Below are positions 1 to 10,205 of a stretch of 34,668 nucleotides of DNA, piece by piece (the stretch's first letter is position 1; each line of letters starts with the position of its first letter). The stretch is from Halovenus sp. (GTDB lineage Archaea; Halobacteriota; Halobacteria; Halobacteriales; Haloarculaceae), in contig JAQCNM010000086.1 in assembly GCA_028275025.1 (NCBI GenBank), positions 1 to 34,668 of the forward strand, written 5' to 3'. A program made the translations under genes and the position numbers. The notes beneath the pieces were generated by a model. The model worked only from the letters and a program-made list of their open reading frames with translations, did no database searches and had not been told where the DNA came from.

Positions 1-50
1 CCGCCCCCGCTCCGACGCGTTTAATCACCCGAATCCCCTACCGATGGTAG

Positions 51-2888
51 ATGAGTGACAGCGGACTCGCCGAGGGAGCGGCGGCGTTCACCGCGCTCGG
101 CACAGAGCTACGGGGGGCGCTCTCGAAACGGGGGTTCGAGACACCGACAGAGCCACAGCGCCGCGCGCTCCCGGCGCTTGCAGACGGTGAGAACGTCGTC
201 GTGGTCGCACCGACCGGGAGCGGCAAGACCGAGACGGCGATGCTCCCGGTGTTCGACTCGCTCGTGGGAGCCGACCGTCACGGTATCGGTGCGCTGTACA
301 TCACACCGCTGCGTGCGCTCAACCGGGATATGCGCGAGCGCCTGGAGTGGTGGGGTCAGACCCTGGACCTCGAGGTCGACGTCCGGCACGGCGACACGAC
401 CGACTACCAGCGCCAGAAGCAGGCAGAGGACCCACCGGACGTGCTCGTGACCACACCGGAGACCTTGCAGGCGATGTTCACCGGCAAGAAACTGCGGCGT
501 GCACTGGCGGATGTCGAGCACCTCGTCGTCGACGAGATTCACGAACTCGCGGTCTCCAAGCGAGGCGCACAGCTCGCGATCGGGATGGAGCGGTTGCGTG
601 CGCTCGCGGGACCGTTCCAGCGGGTCGGGCTGTCGGCGACGGTCGACGACCCCGGGGAGATCGGTGCACTCCTGACCGGTGACAGGCGGTGTTCGGTCGC
701 CGAGGTGTCGGTCGGGGCGGCCCTCGACATCGACGTGCGCTGTCCGGACGTCACCGACGAGGACGAGCGCCTCGGCCGGGAGCTGGTCACCGACAGCGAG
801 GTGGCGAGTCACGTCCGGGCTATCGACGAGGTGGTCGGGGCGAACGAGGCGACGCTCGTGTTCGTCAACACGCGCCAGACAGCAGAGGCACTCGGCTCCC
901 GGCTAAAGGAGTACGGCACCGACGTGGGTATCCACCACGGCTCACTGGCCAGGGACTCCCGGGTCGACGTGGAGTCACGGTTCAAACAGGGTGAACTCGA
1001 CGCCCTGTTGTGTACCTCCTCGATGGAACTGGGGATCGACGTCGGTCACGTCGACCACGTCGTCCAGTACAACAGTCCCCGGCAGGTCGCCCGTCTCCTC
1101 CAGCGGGTCGGGCGGGCGGGTCACCGCGAGGGTGACACCTCCTCGGGGACAATCGTCACGAGTCACCCCGACGACGTGCTCGAGTCACTCGTGGTCGCCC
1201 GACGGGCCCGCCGCGGGGCCGTCGAGCCGGCGACCATCCACCACGGGAGTCTCGACACCGTCGCAAACCAGATCGCCGGCCTGGTGATGGAGCGTGACGA
1301 GATTCAGGCCGCCCGGGCCTACGAACTCGTCACCCGGGCGTACCCGTTCCAGGACCTCGACGCCGAGACGTTCAAGCGAGTGGTCCAGGTGCTCGCCGAG
1401 AACCGCATCGTCTGGCTCGACGAGGAGGCAGACCGGCTGGAGAAGCGGGGCGGCACCTGGCAGTACTACTACCGCAATCTCTCGATGATCCCCGACGAGT
1501 CGACATACACCGTCGAGGACGTCGCGAGTGGGAGTCGGGTTGGGACCCTCGACGAACGGTTCGTGGTCAACTTCGCGGCCCCGGGTGAGGTGTTCGTCCA
1601 GCGCGGTGAGATGTGGCGTATCACCGAGATCGACGAGGAAGAGGAGACGGTGACAGTCTCGCCGATCGAGGACCCTGCCGGTGAGGTTCCCTCCTGGACC
1701 GGTCAGGAGATACCGGTCGCCCGCGAGGTGGCGGCCGGTGTGGGACAGTTACGCGAGGTCGCGGGTGCACAGCTCGAAACCGGCGCCACGCCGGACGCGG
1801 TTGCGCGTGACTGCTGTGGCCGGTACGGGGTCGACCCGGAGACGGTACTCTCGGGGCTCGAACAGCTCGACGAGCAGGTCGCGGGTGACCACCGCGTCCC
1901 GACCGACGAGACGATAACTGTCGAGTCCGGTGGCGGGTCGGTCGTCGTCAACGCCTGTCTGGGTCACAAGACAAACGAGACGCTCGGACGGCTACTCTCT
2001 GCGTTGCTCGGCCAGCGGGTCGGCGCGACCGTCGGCCTCGACGTCGACCCGTACCGCATCGAACTCGACGTGCCACGTGGCCTCCGGGCGAGTGATGCCG
2101 TTACCGTGCTGGAGGAGACCGACCCGGCACACGTCTGGGGGCTGGTCGAGCGCAGTCTGCGCAACGCAGACGCCCTGAAGTTCAAGCTCGCGCAGGTCGC
2201 GACCACGTTCGGCGCACTCAAGCCGTGGCGTGGCTCCAACCGGTTCGGCCGGAACCGCCTGCTCGACGCACTCGAGGGGACCCCAATCTACGACGAGGCG
2301 CTCCGGGAGCTCCGCCACGAGGAGCTAGCGGTCGAGAGTGCGGGCGACGTGCTCGCGGCGATTCAATCCGGGGAGCTGGCGGTCGAGGTGGTCCCGGAGC
2401 ACACGCCGATCGGAACCGGCGGGCGCAGCGCCGGTCAGGAGCTACTCACGCCCGAGAACGCCGACGCGAGTGTCATCAGCACCGTGAAAGACCGGCTCCA
2501 GAACGACCGCGTTATCCTGTTTTGCCTGCACTGTCAGGACTGGGAGCGAACGACGACAGTCAAACGGGTATCCGACCAGCCGGGGTGTCCGGAGTGTGAC
2601 TCGACTCGCGTCGCCGCGCTCAACCCCTGGGACGAGGAGACGGTCGCGGCCGTCCGGTCTCCAGAAAAGGACGAGGAACAGGAGCGTCGCACACGACGGG
2701 CCTACCGGGCGGCGAGTCTGGTCCAGAGCCACGGCAAACAGGCCGTCATCGCACTCGCCGCCCGCGGGGTCGGCCCACAGAACGCCGCCCGCATCATCAA
2801 CAAGCTCCGCGAGGACGAGACCGAGTTCTACCGCGACATCCTCACCCGCGAGCGGGAGTACGCCCGCACCCGCTCGTTCTGGGACTGA
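51..2888 (+). CDS. Lhr-like ATP-dependent helicase (DEAD/DEAH superfamily 2)
   Basis: 945-aa ORF; Walker A APTGSGKTE, DEIHEL (DExH), motif III SAT, RVGRAGHR motif VI, long C-terminal domain with a Cys-rich HCQDW...CPEC segment. Confidence 0.93.
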   Translation: MSDSGLAEGAAAFTALGTELRGALSKRGFETPTEPQRRALPALADGENVVVVAPTGSGKTETAMLPVFDSLVGADRHGIGALYITPLRALNRDMRERLEWWGQTLDLEVDVRHGDTTDYQRQKQAEDPPDVLVTTPETLQAMFTGKKLRRALADVEHLVVDEIHELAVSKRGAQLAIGMERLRALAGPFQRVGLSATVDDPGEIGALLTGDRRCSVAEVSVGAALDIDVRCPDVTDEDERLGRELVTDSEVASHVRAIDEVVGANEATLVFVNTRQTAEALGSRLKEYGTDVGIHHGSLARDSRVDVESRFKQGELDALLCTSSMELGIDVGHVDHVVQYNSPRQVARLLQRVGRAGHREGDTSSGTIVTSHPDDVLESLVVARRARRGAVEPATIHHGSLDTVANQIAGLVMERDEIQAARAYELVTRAYPFQDLDAETFKRVVQVLAENRIVWLDEEADRLEKRGGTWQYYYRNLSMIPDESTYTVEDVASGSRVGTLDERFVVNFAAPGEVFVQRGEMWRITEIDEEEETVTVSPIEDPAGEVPSWTGQEIPVAREVAAGVGQLREVAGAQLETGATPDAVARDCCGRYGVDPETVLSGLEQLDEQVAGDHRVPTDETITVESGGGSVVVNACLGHKTNETLGRLLSALLGQRVGATVGLDVDPYRIELDVPRGLRASDAVTVLEETDPAHVWGLVERSLRNADALKFKLAQVATTFGALKPWRGSNRFGRNRLLDALEGTPIYDEALRELRHEELAVESAGDVLAAIQSGELAVEVVPEHTPIGTGGRSAGQELLTPENADASVISTVKDRLQNDRVILFCLHCQDWERTTTVKRVSDQPGCPECDSTRVAALNPWDEETVAAVRSPEKDEEQERRTRRAYRAASLVQSHGKQAVIALAARGVGPQNAARIINKLREDETEFYRDILTREREYARTRSFWD

Positions 2889-2930
2889 CCACCACAACCC
2901 TCATGTCCGGACCCCGCGTGACCTGTTGGC

Positions 2931-3602
2931 ATGCCGTCCACTATCGTTCACCTGGCGCTCGCGGGACTGCTCGCCGCGGCACTGCTCGGTCGCGCCCTCG
3001 ACAAGCGGTCACTGGGGGTCGTTCTGGGGGCCGTACTCGTTATCGACCTCGACTCGTTTATCGACCTCGTCGCCCCGTACGGACACCGGGTGGTGTTTCA
3101 CAATCTCGTGCTCCCGGCTGCCGCTGGTGGGCTCGTGCTCGCCGACGTCTACCTCCGCGAGCACTCATACATCCTCGACCGCTGGGGCTCGTGGGGGTAC
3201 CGGGTCGCCTGGGTGACGGTTCTGTGCTACGTTGTCGCCGGTGTGTTGCTCGACCTGACCGACGGTGTCCTCAATCTCTTCTGGCCGCTCCACGACCAGT
3301 TCTACGCACTCGAGGGCTCCATCGAACTCTCGGACCAGCGTGGTCTCGTCCAGACGTTCGTCGACCTGAGCGGTGGCGGTGGAGCGCCGACGCCGGAGGC
3401 TGTCGGCACGACCGAGGATGTCGATATTACGACGGGTGTCGACCCCGGTCAACCCGACACACCCGAGGAGGACCCCGAGCGGGTGTTCCCCGTTATCGGC
3501 TCCACGTGGGAGCTTCTCCTCTTTCTCACCGGGACTGCCGTGACAGTCACACGCCTCTCACTCCCCACACTGCCGGATGACAGTGCAGACAGCCGCGAGT
3601 GA
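2931..3602 (+). CDS. Membrane-bound metal-dependent hydrolase-like protein (YdjM/DUF457-like)
   Basis: MPSTIVHLALAGLLAAALLG start with conserved His/Asp (DLDSFIDL, HRVVFHN) and TM segments. Confidence 0.7.
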   Translation: MPSTIVHLALAGLLAAALLGRALDKRSLGVVLGAVLVIDLDSFIDLVAPYGHRVVFHNLVLPAAAGGLVLADVYLREHSYILDRWGSWGYRVAWVTVLCYVVAGVLLDLTDGVLNLFWPLHDQFYALEGSIELSDQRGLVQTFVDLSGGGGAPTPEAVGTTEDVDITTGVDPGQPDTPEEDPERVFPVIGSTWELLLFLTGTAVTVTRLSLPTLPDDSADSRE

Positions 3603-3691
3603 CTGTGCCGACTCCTTTCGGGAGCAGGGCCGGCTACACCGTCGACATCCTCCCCGCCCCGAACGGCGAGGAGTCCCACGGCACCGCACCG

Positions 3692-4306
3692 CTAGAGTAA
3701 CTCCGCAAGAAAAAACGGTTTCTCGCTGTCCTCGGTGGTCGGGTCGTGGACGTTCCAGACCCCTCGGAGGTCGAACCCACAGCCCCGCAGTGTCTGACGT
3801 GTCGCCTCGGAACCCGCCATCGACCAGCGCATCTCCGTGCCGCTGCCCAGCCAGTCCGGGTTCGAACCGCACCAGGCCTCCTCGCCTTCGGTGACCAGCA
3901 GCGTGCCCCCGGGCCGGAGCACCCGCGCGAACTCCGCGAGCACGGTCCGGTGGTCGGACAACGGAACGTGGATCAGCGAGTACAGCGCGGCCACGGCGTC
4001 GAAGCTATCGGCTCCGAACGGGAGGCTGGTCATGTCACCCCTGACGAGTGCCCCCGCGACACGGCCTCGGGCCAGCCCGAGCTGTTCCCGGGAGAAGTCC
4101 AGCCCGACACCGGCCGCTCCCGCGGCGACCAGCGGGGCGTCACCCGCCCCACAGCCGGCCGACAGCAGGCGACCGTCCCCGAGTTCATCGCAGAACCGTT
4201 CAACCGGCTCCGGCACCCGCCCGTCGTGGGCGTCGTCGGCATACTGTTCGACGTACGTCTCGGCCATCTCGTCGTACGCACGCTGCACGGCACGGCGGTC
4301 GTCCAT
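3692..4306 (-). CDS. Class I SAM-dependent methyltransferase
   Basis: ORF 3692-4618 trimmed to ATG at 4306 (MDDRRAVQRAYDEMAETYVEQYADD); motif I LLSAGCGAGDAPLV, post-motif FDAVAALYSLIHVP, LRPGGTLLV. Confidence 0.85.
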   Translation of the reverse strand: MDDRRAVQRAYDEMAETYVEQYADDAHDGRVPEPVERFCDELGDGRLLSAGCGAGDAPLVAAGAAGVGLDFSREQLGLARGRVAGALVRGDMTSLPFGADSFDAVAALYSLIHVPLSDHRTVLAEFARVLRPGGTLLVTEGEEAWCGSNPDWLGSGTEMRWSMAGSEATRQTLRGCGFDLRGVWNVHDPTTEDSEKPFFLAELL

Positions 4307-4331
4307 GGAATCGGTTGCCCGGGCAGACAGA

Positions 4332-5570
4332 TTAATCCTGTTGCCCGGGGCGACGTAGGGGCTGTTTCTCCCCGTAGGTGAGTGTCCGCCAGAGCCACTC
4401 CACTGGGCCGAAAGAAAAGACCCGGAGCCACAGCACCGACAGGAGCACCTGCACCACCCAGAACACGACGACCATCCCCAGAGCCGTCGCCCGGTCGACC
4501 GACCCGAACAGGCCGAACCCGTGGCCGTAGAACACCGTCGTCGCGACGACCGTCTGGAGCAGGTAGTTGCTGAAGGCGGTGCGACCAACAGCCGCGAGCG
4601 CACGCGAGAGCGGCCCACGAGGTCGCCACCGGGCGTACAGCGAGACGAGGCCGACGTAGCCGCCGGCGACTAAGAAGCTCCCCCAGTAGTTGAACTGCTG
4701 CCAGTAAAGCGCCGCCCCGGCGCTCCAGTTCCGGGACTCGATGTACAGGACCCCGAGCAGGACAACGGCGACACCGAGGAGCCCACCGGCGACGAGGCGG
4801 TAGTAGAACCCGGTCGACCGCTCGCCGGTCAGCACACCCCACCGGTACAGCGCCATCCCGAGCAACACTGTGCCGCCGATCCGCCAGAACGAGCCCCCGA
4901 TGAAGCCGACTGTTTGCCGTCGGACCGCGGCCGGCAGGCGGTGGTCGAACTGCTCCAGCCAGCCGCTGCGGTAGGTGGCTACCTCGCTCTGGAGTGTCGC
5001 GGCCGCTGGCTCCCACTGGTCGGCAACTGCCTCACCCCCCATCGTCACACCCGCGAGTAGTTCGAGCGCCGACGGCACGGCAAGGAAGAGTAGACCGAGC
5101 TTTGCCTGTGTCAGCGGCTCCCGGTTTCTGAGCCCGACCAGGACGAGTCCACAGAGCGCGTACGGGACGAGGATATCGCCGTACCAGAACAGGTAGGCGT
5201 GTGCCAGCCCGATGACCAGTAGCCATCCGGTCCGGCGGTAGTGTAGACGGACACCGGTCTCGTCGGTCTCTTTTTTCTCGATGAACAACACGATACCGAG
5301 ACCGAACAGCGCCGAGAAGAGCGTGATGAACTTCAGTTCGGCAAACAGGTGACCGGCGAGCCAACTCCAGTAGTTCAATCCGGTGAACTCACCGTACACG
5401 TTCGGGTTTGTCAGTGTCAACTCGGGCATCGAGAACACCCGGACGTTGATGACCAGGATTCCGAGAACGGCGACACCCCGGAGCACGTCGAGACTCACGA
5501 TCCGCTCCGAGGGTGGTGTCGGACCCGTGTCGTCAGTCACACAGTCTCTATTGAGGGACGGACAGCGCAA
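4332..5570 (-). CDS. DUF418 domain-containing multi-pass membrane protein
   Basis: SERIVSLDVLRGVAVLGILVINVRVFSMP N-terminus and C-terminal GRTAFSNYLLQTVV...FSFGPVEWLWRTLTYG typical of DUF418. Confidence 0.9.
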   Translation of the reverse strand: MRCPSLNRDCVTDDTGPTPPSERIVSLDVLRGVAVLGILVINVRVFSMPELTLTNPNVYGEFTGLNYWSWLAGHLFAELKFITLFSALFGLGIVLFIEKKETDETGVRLHYRRTGWLLVIGLAHAYLFWYGDILVPYALCGLVLVGLRNREPLTQAKLGLLFLAVPSALELLAGVTMGGEAVADQWEPAAATLQSEVATYRSGWLEQFDHRLPAAVRRQTVGFIGGSFWRIGGTVLLGMALYRWGVLTGERSTGFYYRLVAGGLLGVAVVLLGVLYIESRNWSAGAALYWQQFNYWGSFLVAGGYVGLVSLYARWRPRGPLSRALAAVGRTAFSNYLLQTVVATTVFYGHGFGLFGSVDRATALGMVVVFWVVQVLLSVLWLRVFSFGPVEWLWRTLTYGEKQPLRRPGQQD

Positions 5571-5637
5571 TAGCGTTGTGGTTCGACCGGCCCAGGTCGT
5601 GCAGACACCTCCGGTCCCGGTGTGTTCCCCACGGCCA

Positions 5638-6111
5638 CTACCCCCTGACGACCACCACCTCCGGGTTGCCCCGCTCGTCGACCAGCTCCCCGCCGGAGGG
5701 TGGTATCAGTTCGATATCGAGCGTGCCACGGGTCTGGCCGTCACGAAAGTCTGTTCTCGCGGTGGCATCGGCCCCGGCGGTGTCGATACCGAGTGTCACC
5801 GCCGCGGTGTCGCCGGTCTGGAGATCGACCGGCCCGTTCGCCAGCGGGAGCGACCCGCCGGTCACCAGCAGTTGTGCGTTCTCGACCGGTTGCCCCTCCT
5901 CCGTGACGACGGTCAGTGTCACCGTGTCCGTCTCCCCGAGAACGATCAGTTCGTCGCTCACCTCGAGGGTCAGCTCTGTCGTCCCGACGTCGTCGAACTC
6001 GGCGAGCATCCCCATCATCACTCCGAGTGCGGTGACACCGACGGCGACAGCCACGACGAGTCGGACGGGCAACCCCTCGATACCGCGCTCGTCCGTCCAC
6101 AGACCGGTCAT
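5638..6111 (-). CDS. Membrane-anchored Ig/carboxypeptidase-regulatory-like domain protein
   Basis: 157-aa ORF with N-terminal DERGIEGLPVRLVVAVAVGVTALGVMMGML TM anchor and beta-rich exported domain. Confidence 0.65.
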   Translation of the reverse strand: MTGLWTDERGIEGLPVRLVVAVAVGVTALGVMMGMLAEFDDVGTTELTLEVSDELIVLGETDTVTLTVVTEEGQPVENAQLLVTGGSLPLANGPVDLQTGDTAAVTLGIDTAGADATARTDFRDGQTRGTLDIELIPPSGGELVDERGNPEVVVVRG

Positions 6112-6185
6112 ACGCCGGGTGGTCCGGCGCTCGTAGATAAATCCTCGTACCAGGGTTCAAACCGTGTGCCGCGACCACGGTCCGT

Positions 6186-6647
6186 GTGCTCCGGTACGTT
6201 CTCGCGGTTCTGCTGACGGTGGCGGTGCTCGGGGTCGCGGTGGTGGCTGTCGACCACGGGACGGCGGTCCGTGGGGAGCGACAGGCTGTCGCCGCTGTCG
6301 CGGCTCTCGACACCGCCGCCGTCGACCTCTACGAGAACGAGGCGCTCGCTCTCGCCGGCGGCCACCCGCCCCGGCGCGCTGTCGAGGTGACACTCCCCGG
6401 GGCGGGCTACACCAGTGCCCCGGCCGAGCACATCAGCTTCGAGCGCGTGCCGGAACAGCCCCACACGCGGGTCACCTACCGGATCTCCGGACGGGCCAAA
6501 CGGAGGCGTGTCGTGGACGCACCGCTCGTCCGGGCCGGTGAGAGCCGGTTCCGACTCGACGGGGTTACCGGGCCGGTGACGCTAGTCCTCAGGCTCGTCC
6601 CCGACGACGACGGTCGGCCGGTGGTCTCGGTCACGGTCGACCGCTGA
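6186..6647 (+). CDS. Conserved haloarchaeal membrane-anchored protein of unknown function
   Basis: GTG-start 153-aa ORF, N-terminal TM helix, good haloarchaeal codon bias. Confidence 0.6.
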   Translation: MLRYVLAVLLTVAVLGVAVVAVDHGTAVRGERQAVAAVAALDTAAVDLYENEALALAGGHPPRRAVEVTLPGAGYTSAPAEHISFERVPEQPHTRVTYRISGRAKRRRVVDAPLVRAGESRFRLDGVTGPVTLVLRLVPDDDGRPVVSVTVDR

Positions 6648-6729
6648 CACGGTGTCGGCCCGGGTTTCGTGGCAAGTAGCGCACCGACCGAAACCTAAAA
6701 CAGTCGCTCCACCGACGTTCTGGGTGTAG

Positions 6730-8034
6730 ATGAGTATCGACGAGCGCACACACGACAGAACGTTTGTCCGGACGTTTTTCACCTCGCCGACGGCGGTGGA
6801 AGGCGAGACCGACTCGGCGACGATGCTCCGGAGTGCCGCACAGCTACGCGGGATGCAGGCTCCGGACGTGTGGGTCCCCGACAACGAGGACGCGACGGCC
6901 CCCTCGATGCGCGACGAGGGGGTAGAGAACGTCGTCTCGGTCGTTGCCGAGCACGGCGCCGGGTTCCCCGGCGAGATTCACCCGCGTGTCGTCTGGCACC
7001 GTGACCACCCCGGCACCCGGTACCGCGGGTTCGAACACATGCGCCGGATAACCGACCCCGAGCGAGGCGCTGTCGAACACATCGACGGGTTCGTTATCCC
7101 AGAGGTCGGCGGAATCGACGACTGGAAGAAAGCTGACGAGTTTCTCACCATCGTCGAACACGAGCACGGACTCGAACCTGGGGGTATCGCGATGTCGGTG
7201 ATCGTCGAGAGCGCGGCGGCCGAACTGGCGATGGGGCGGCTCCGCGAGGCGATGGGCAACCCGTCGAACAACCTCGAACGGCTGTTCTTGCTCGTCGACG
7301 GCGAGGTGGACTACACGAAAGACATGCGAGCGATCACACCGACGGGGGAGCTTCCGTCGTGGCCGGAGCTCCGGCACAACACCGCCCGGGCGGCCAGTGC
7401 TGCCGGTCTCATCGCGGTCGACGGCCCGTACGACGACATCCGTGACGTCGACGGCTACCGGACCCGGATGACCGACAACCAGGCAAAGGGGATGCTCGGA
7501 ATCTGGGCGCTCACACCCGGTCAGGTCGTCGAGGCGAACCGGGGGCCGCTCCCGCCGGCGGAGGGCTCCTGGCTGCTCTCGACCGGCGACGACGAGACGA
7601 CGCTCGAAACTGTCGACGGCACACAGGTCTACACCGGCGACCGCGTCTCGCTCGCGGAGCAGGCCGACGGCTACCGGCTGACGGTCGCCGGCAACAGCCA
7701 GACCCTCGACGAGGCGGCGCTCCGCGAGGAACTGCTCGATCTCGTTGCATACGTTCCGAGTCTGGGTGACATCGTCGACTCGATGGAGGAGTTCGAGGCC
7801 GCAAAGGCGGCCGGAAAGGGTGCCATCGCGATGACCCGGTCGGCGACGCTTTGCATCGACGGTGTCGAGATCGATATCAGCGCAGACCGGATGTGGGACG
7901 AGGCGACCTACCAGGCGCTACAGACGCCGATTACCCTGTTTCAAGACGTCTACGAGCACCGCCCCGACCAGCACGACGACCTCGCAGAGCTGTACGGGGA
8001 GCGGGTTCTCGAGCGGGCGACAAACGTCGGGTGA
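6730..8034 (+). CDS. aceB: Malate synthase, class H (HpcH/HpaI aldolase/citrate lyase family)
   Basis: DRTFVRTFFTSPTAVEGE, LRGMQAPDVWVPDNEDATAPSMRDEG, FPGEIHPRVVWHRD, DDWKKADEF strongly recalls the halophilic malate synthase of Haloferax volcanii. Confidence 0.88.
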   Translation: MSIDERTHDRTFVRTFFTSPTAVEGETDSATMLRSAAQLRGMQAPDVWVPDNEDATAPSMRDEGVENVVSVVAEHGAGFPGEIHPRVVWHRDHPGTRYRGFEHMRRITDPERGAVEHIDGFVIPEVGGIDDWKKADEFLTIVEHEHGLEPGGIAMSVIVESAAAELAMGRLREAMGNPSNNLERLFLLVDGEVDYTKDMRAITPTGELPSWPELRHNTARAASAAGLIAVDGPYDDIRDVDGYRTRMTDNQAKGMLGIWALTPGQVVEANRGPLPPAEGSWLLSTGDDETTLETVDGTQVYTGDRVSLAEQADGYRLTVAGNSQTLDEAALREELLDLVAYVPSLGDIVDSMEEFEAAKAAGKGAIAMTRSATLCIDGVEIDISADRMWDEATYQALQTPITLFQDVYEHRPDQHDDLAELYGERVLERATNVG

Positions 8035-8093
8035 CCCGGGCGACGGGCAGGCCAGACCGTGAGCCGTAAGCCCCGGGACGCCGAAACCAGGGT

Positions 8094-8537
8094 ATGGGAG
8101 CGAACACACTAGATGCAGACCTGCGTCGCCGGACGTGGAAGCTCCTCCAACCCGGGCAGATCACGCTCGACGGGCTGGTCGTCCACACCGACCTCGGGCG
8201 GAGCCACGAGACCGAGATGCACCAGGTCAGTGTCGAGGTGGGTGACATCATCGCCGACCACGCCGGCCACGACCCCCGCGAGACGTTCGTCTACTCGGGC
8301 ACCGACGACCCCGAGTTCGCCTCGAACCAGCACCAGGGGCTGACACTCGACGGGGAGTCGTTTGTCTGGGAGTGCCAGCAACTGCTCCGCGACGGAACGT
8401 TCGACGTGGTGTTCTACTTCGAGGCCGACGCCGGGGTTGGGGGGATTCTCGACGACGTTCGCGATGCGGGACACGCGGCGACCGGCGTGCGCGGCGACGC
8501 GGAGACACCTGCGGGCGCTGCAATCGACGGCGACTGA
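8094..8537 (+). CDS. Conserved haloarchaeal protein (DUF5778-like)
   Basis: 147-aa ORF LRRRTWKLLQPGQITLDGLVVHTDLGRSHETEMHQVSVEVGDIIADHAG. Confidence 0.7.
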   Translation: MGANTLDADLRRRTWKLLQPGQITLDGLVVHTDLGRSHETEMHQVSVEVGDIIADHAGHDPRETFVYSGTDDPEFASNQHQGLTLDGESFVWECQQLLRDGTFDVVFYFEADAGVGGILDDVRDAGHAATGVRGDAETPAGAAIDGD

Positions 8538-8600
8538 CCCCGAGACGGCGGCCGTATCGACCCCGAAACGCTTGTATGCAGGCGGTGACAACCCGGAACG

Positions 8601-10205
8601 ATGACAGACGACGGGCCGGCGGACGCGGCCGACAGCGAGCCGCAGGCCCACAGGCCAACCGACTCGACACCGCTGGTCGACGCCGAGGAATCCGCCGGGG
8701 CGGCCGGCGAGGGGTCGGTCACGGTCGTCGGAACGGCACACGTCTCCCAGGAGAGTGTCGACGAGGTTCGCGAGACGATCGACCGCGAGCGGCCGGACGT
8801 GGTCGCGGTCGAACTCGACGAGACACGGTACCGCCGGCTAAAGGGTGAGACACCCGACGACATCGACCCCGGTGACGTTATCTCCGGCAAGACGGTCTAC
8901 CAGTTTCTCGCCTACTGGCTGCTGTCGTACGTACAGGCCCGCCTGGGTGACCAGTTCGACGTCGAACCCGGCGCAGACATGATGGCGGCCGTCGAGGCCG
9001 CAGAGACACGTGGCAGCGGCGTTGCACTCGTCGACCGGGACATCCAGACGACCGTCCAGCGGCTCTGGACTCGCATCCGTCTGCGCGAGAAACTCTCGAT
9101 TCTGGCCGCGTTGCTCGTCGAACTGAGCGGCCCGTGGGGTGCCGGGGTCACGCTCGGCTACATCGTCGGGCTTCCGGTCGCGATACTCACCACGGCGTTT
9201 TCGGGGCAGCTGTTTCTGCCGGCCGCGCCCGACAGTTCCCTTCCGCTCTTGGGCGGGTTGGCCGGAACACTCGTCTCCGCGCTCGACTGGCTACTGGTCG
9301 CGACGGTCGTCGCGCTGGCGGTCGGACTCCCGCTCGGTGCGTTGCTCGCACGCGCCACAGGTAGCGTCTCGGAGGCAGAGCTCGACCTGGACAGGCTGAC
9401 CGACGCGGACGTGGTGACCGCGATGATCGAGGAGTTCCGTCGGTTCTCACCCGGCGGTGCCGAGGCGCTCATCGACGAGCGTGACGCGTTTATCGCTCAC
9501 CGGCTGCTCGCACTTCGGGAGGCCGGCTACGACGTCGTCGCCGTCGTCGGTGCGGGCCACCGGGCGGGTATCGAACGGTATCTCGCCACCCCCGAGGAGC
9601 TCCCCCCACCGGAGTCACTCGTCGGTGAGGTGTCCTCCAGCCGCCTCGCATCGACCCTGTACAAGGGGGTCGGCTACGCCTTTACACTCGGGTTCGTGGT
9701 GTTTTTCGTTCTCCTGGCGGTGGCCGGTGTCCAGGGTGAGTTTCTCCTCCGTGTGTTCGTAGCGTGGGTGCTGGTAAACGGTGTCGTCGCCGCGGCACTG
9801 GCCCTCGTGGCCGGTGCCCACTGGACTAGCGCCGGTGTCGGCGGTGCGGTCGCCTGGCTCACGAGCATCAACCCCCTGCTCGCGCCGGGCTGGTTCGCCG
9901 GCTACGTCGAACTGCGCCACACTCCGGTCAACGTCTCCGATATCAGCCGACTCAACGAGATGCTCAAGAACGACGAGACACCGCTTTTACGACTGCTCCG
10001 CCGGATGCGCAACGAGGTCCCCCTGTTCCGGCTCATCCTCATCGTCGGCATGACCAACATCGGGAGTTTCCTCGCGAGTGTCTTCTTCGCGACGGTGCTT
10101 TTGCCCTGGCTGGCGGCCGACATCGGGGGGGTGAGCGGGCTCGGTGAGGAGATGCTCGCCGGTGCACAGGAGAGTGCCGAACTCATCTGGGAGACGCTGA
10201 CGTGA
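8601..10205 (+). CDS. TraB/GumN-family protein (pheromone-shutdown-like) with C-terminal TM region
   Basis: VTVVGTAHVSQESVDEVRETIDRERPDVVAVELDETRYRRL; VVAVVGAGHRAGIERYL; multiple TMs. Confidence 0.9.
   Translation: MTDDGPADAADSEPQAHRPTDSTPLVDAEESAGAAGEGSVTVVGTAHVSQESVDEVRETIDRERPDVVAVELDETRYRRLKGETPDDIDPGDVISGKTVYQFLAYWLLSYVQARLGDQFDVEPGADMMAAVEAAETRGSGVALVDRDIQTTVQRLWTRIRLREKLSILAALLVELSGPWGAGVTLGYIVGLPVAILTTAFSGQLFLPAAPDSSLPLLGGLAGTLVSALDWLLVATVVALAVGLPLGALLARATGSVSEAELDLDRLTDADVVTAMIEEFRRFSPGGAEALIDERDAFIAHRLLALREAGYDVVAVVGAGHRAGIERYLATPEELPPPESLVGEVSSSRLASTLYKGVGYAFTLGFVVFFVLLAVAGVQGEFLLRVFVAWVLVNGVVAAALALVAGAHWTSAGVGGAVAWLTSINPLLAPGWFAGYVELRHTPVNVSDISRLNEMLKNDETPLLRLLRRMRNEVPLFRLILIVGMTNIGSFLASVFFATVLLPWLAADIGGVSGLGEEMLAGAQESAELIWETLT

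Noticed and set aside
4307-4618. Upstream extension of the methyltransferase ORF
   Set aside because: Extension is Ser/Arg-rich shadow of the DUF418 gene; homologous start is MDDRRAVQRAYDEMAETY at 4306.
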